Origin: Armatimonadota bacterium
GTDB taxonomy: Bacteria > Armatimonadota > Fimbriimonadia > Fimbriimonadales > Fimbriimonadaceae
NCBI GenBank assembly: GCA_023428805.1
Contig: JAEYWW010000355.1
Span: 1 to 6,333, forward strand
Length of the DNA stretch: 6,333 bases
Direction of reading: 5' to 3'
The position numbers were made by a program, and so were the translations under genes. Shown here piece by piece: positions 5,785 through 6,333 of the stretch (positions are counted from its first letter, which is position 1; every line of letters starts with the position of its first letter). The notes beneath the pieces were generated by a model. The model searched no databases, was not told the DNA's origin, and was given only the letters and a program-made list of their open reading frames with translations.

Positions 5785-6314
5785 TCCGTCGAAAATGGAG
5801 CAGTCGCCTGACTCTCCACGGGGATTGCATGCATTCGAGTGAGGCACAAAGTATCGGAGTCAAGATGAGTCTGGAGGACATCTCGCCAAAGCTTGCCGAT
5901 GCCATCCAAATCTGCAATGTTGAAGCCTTCCTTGTCCGTCCAAATTGAGATGTTCATTTCCACGTTTGCCCGAGGCTCCGAGACAGCTTTTATTGCGCTC
6001 CAAGCCACAAACTTTTTCTTCAATCCCCACCACATTGTTCGGTGAATACCGCTCTCGCTAAACGATGTCTGTGGAGAAGCATAGGCAATGATGAGGCCGA
6101 CGACAACTCCCACGAGCGCGGTGATTAAAACCTGATCCCAAGTCTTTCTGCCTTGAATCAAGCCAAGCAGACTCGCGCAAGACATTCCTGCTGATGATGC
6201 AAGGACCAGAGGCACTTTTGTGCTCTTGATCTGAAGGTTCTCCAGAGAGGCTTTGACTTGGGGGCCGACCCTCAAATCCAGGTGAAGATGCTCAGCAACC
6301 CGAAAGAGCCACAT
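5781..6314 (-). CDS. Small two-helix membrane protein, unknown function (start may lie outside window)
   Basis: A 177-aa protein from the ATG at 6314, with GGGAG five bases upstream (6324-6320). The frame is also open to the right window edge (preceding residues LHSGAD), so a longer form cannot be excluded. Residues 1-33 are amphipathic and charged. Two hydrophobic stretches follow, about 34-53 (VPLVLASSAGMSCASLLGLI) and 61-79 (QVLITALVGVVVGLIIAYA), separated by a short GRKTWD turn: a membrane hairpin. The C-terminal 95 residues are soluble, including WWGLKKKFVAW and a segment around EMNISIWTDKEGFNIADLDGIGKLW that could form a small alpha/beta domain. With a two-helix hairpin, both ends should lie on the same side of the membrane, probably the cytoplasm given the basic flanks. 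GC is about 50%, below that of metK. I do not recognise the family. Confidence 0.65.
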   Translation of the reverse strand: MWLFRVAEHLHLDLRVGPQVKASLENLQIKSTKVPLVLASSAGMSCASLLGLIQGRKTWDQVLITALVGVVVGLIIAYASPQTSFSESGIHRTMWWGLKKKFVAWSAIKAVSEPRANVEMNISIWTDKEGFNIADLDGIGKLWRDVLQTHLDSDTLCLTRMHAIPVESQATAPFSTE

Positions 6315-6333
6315 GTCTGCTCCCGAATGGAGA

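Noticed and set aside
4489..5811. A 440-codon open frame on the plus strand opposite metK
   Set aside because: It is antisense to an unmistakable, complete metK; long antisense frames are common in GC-rich genes. Its product shows no family motif.

Overview
The window is bacterial chromosomal DNA with six to seven tightly packed genes in two convergent blocks: plus-strand genes from 1 to about 3813 and minus-strand genes from the right edge down to 3871. The blocks meet at one perfect hairpin terminator (3829-3852). Bacterial origin rests on a canonical MetK, Sec-type signal peptides, ATGA start/stop overlaps and Shine-Dalgarno sites. The phylum cannot be proven from sequence alone. The style (about 60% GC core genes, GAF/degenerate-GGDEF proteins, a Cys-Cys secreted protein) made me think of Armatimonadota or a similar little-studied phylum, but that is only an impression.

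Left block. A membrane sensor-like protein (5' end cut by the window) has several N-terminal hydrophobic segments, two GAF-like regions and a C-terminal domain that looks like a decayed GGDEF domain. It overlaps by ATGA with a small TPR protein, so the two are probably translated together. A 66-bp gap follows, holding a 14-base G run and a short direct repeat. Next come two clearly lower-GC genes, also joined by an ATGA overlap. Both encode unrecognised proteins with N-terminal hydrophobic export-type segments.

Right block, read leftwards. A small two-helix membrane protein, possibly extending beyond the right edge, overlaps by ATGA with a 41-codon ORF encoding a Cys/His mini-protein that a length cutoff would normally miss. 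After 48 bp comes metK (S-adenosylmethionine synthetase), complete with all family motifs. Then, 36 bp on, comes a secreted protein with six vicinal Cys-Cys pairs on a Lys/Pro/Gln repeat, ending just before the shared terminator. No terminator is visible inside this block, so all four genes could be on one transcript.

metK is the only housekeeping gene that can be named with certainty. The most interesting unexplained items are the Cys-Cys repeat protein, the 41-aa mini-protein and its membrane partner, the low-GC exported pair, and the G14 tract at the GC boundary. No CRISPR array, tRNA, rRNA, transposase or known riboswitch was recognised.
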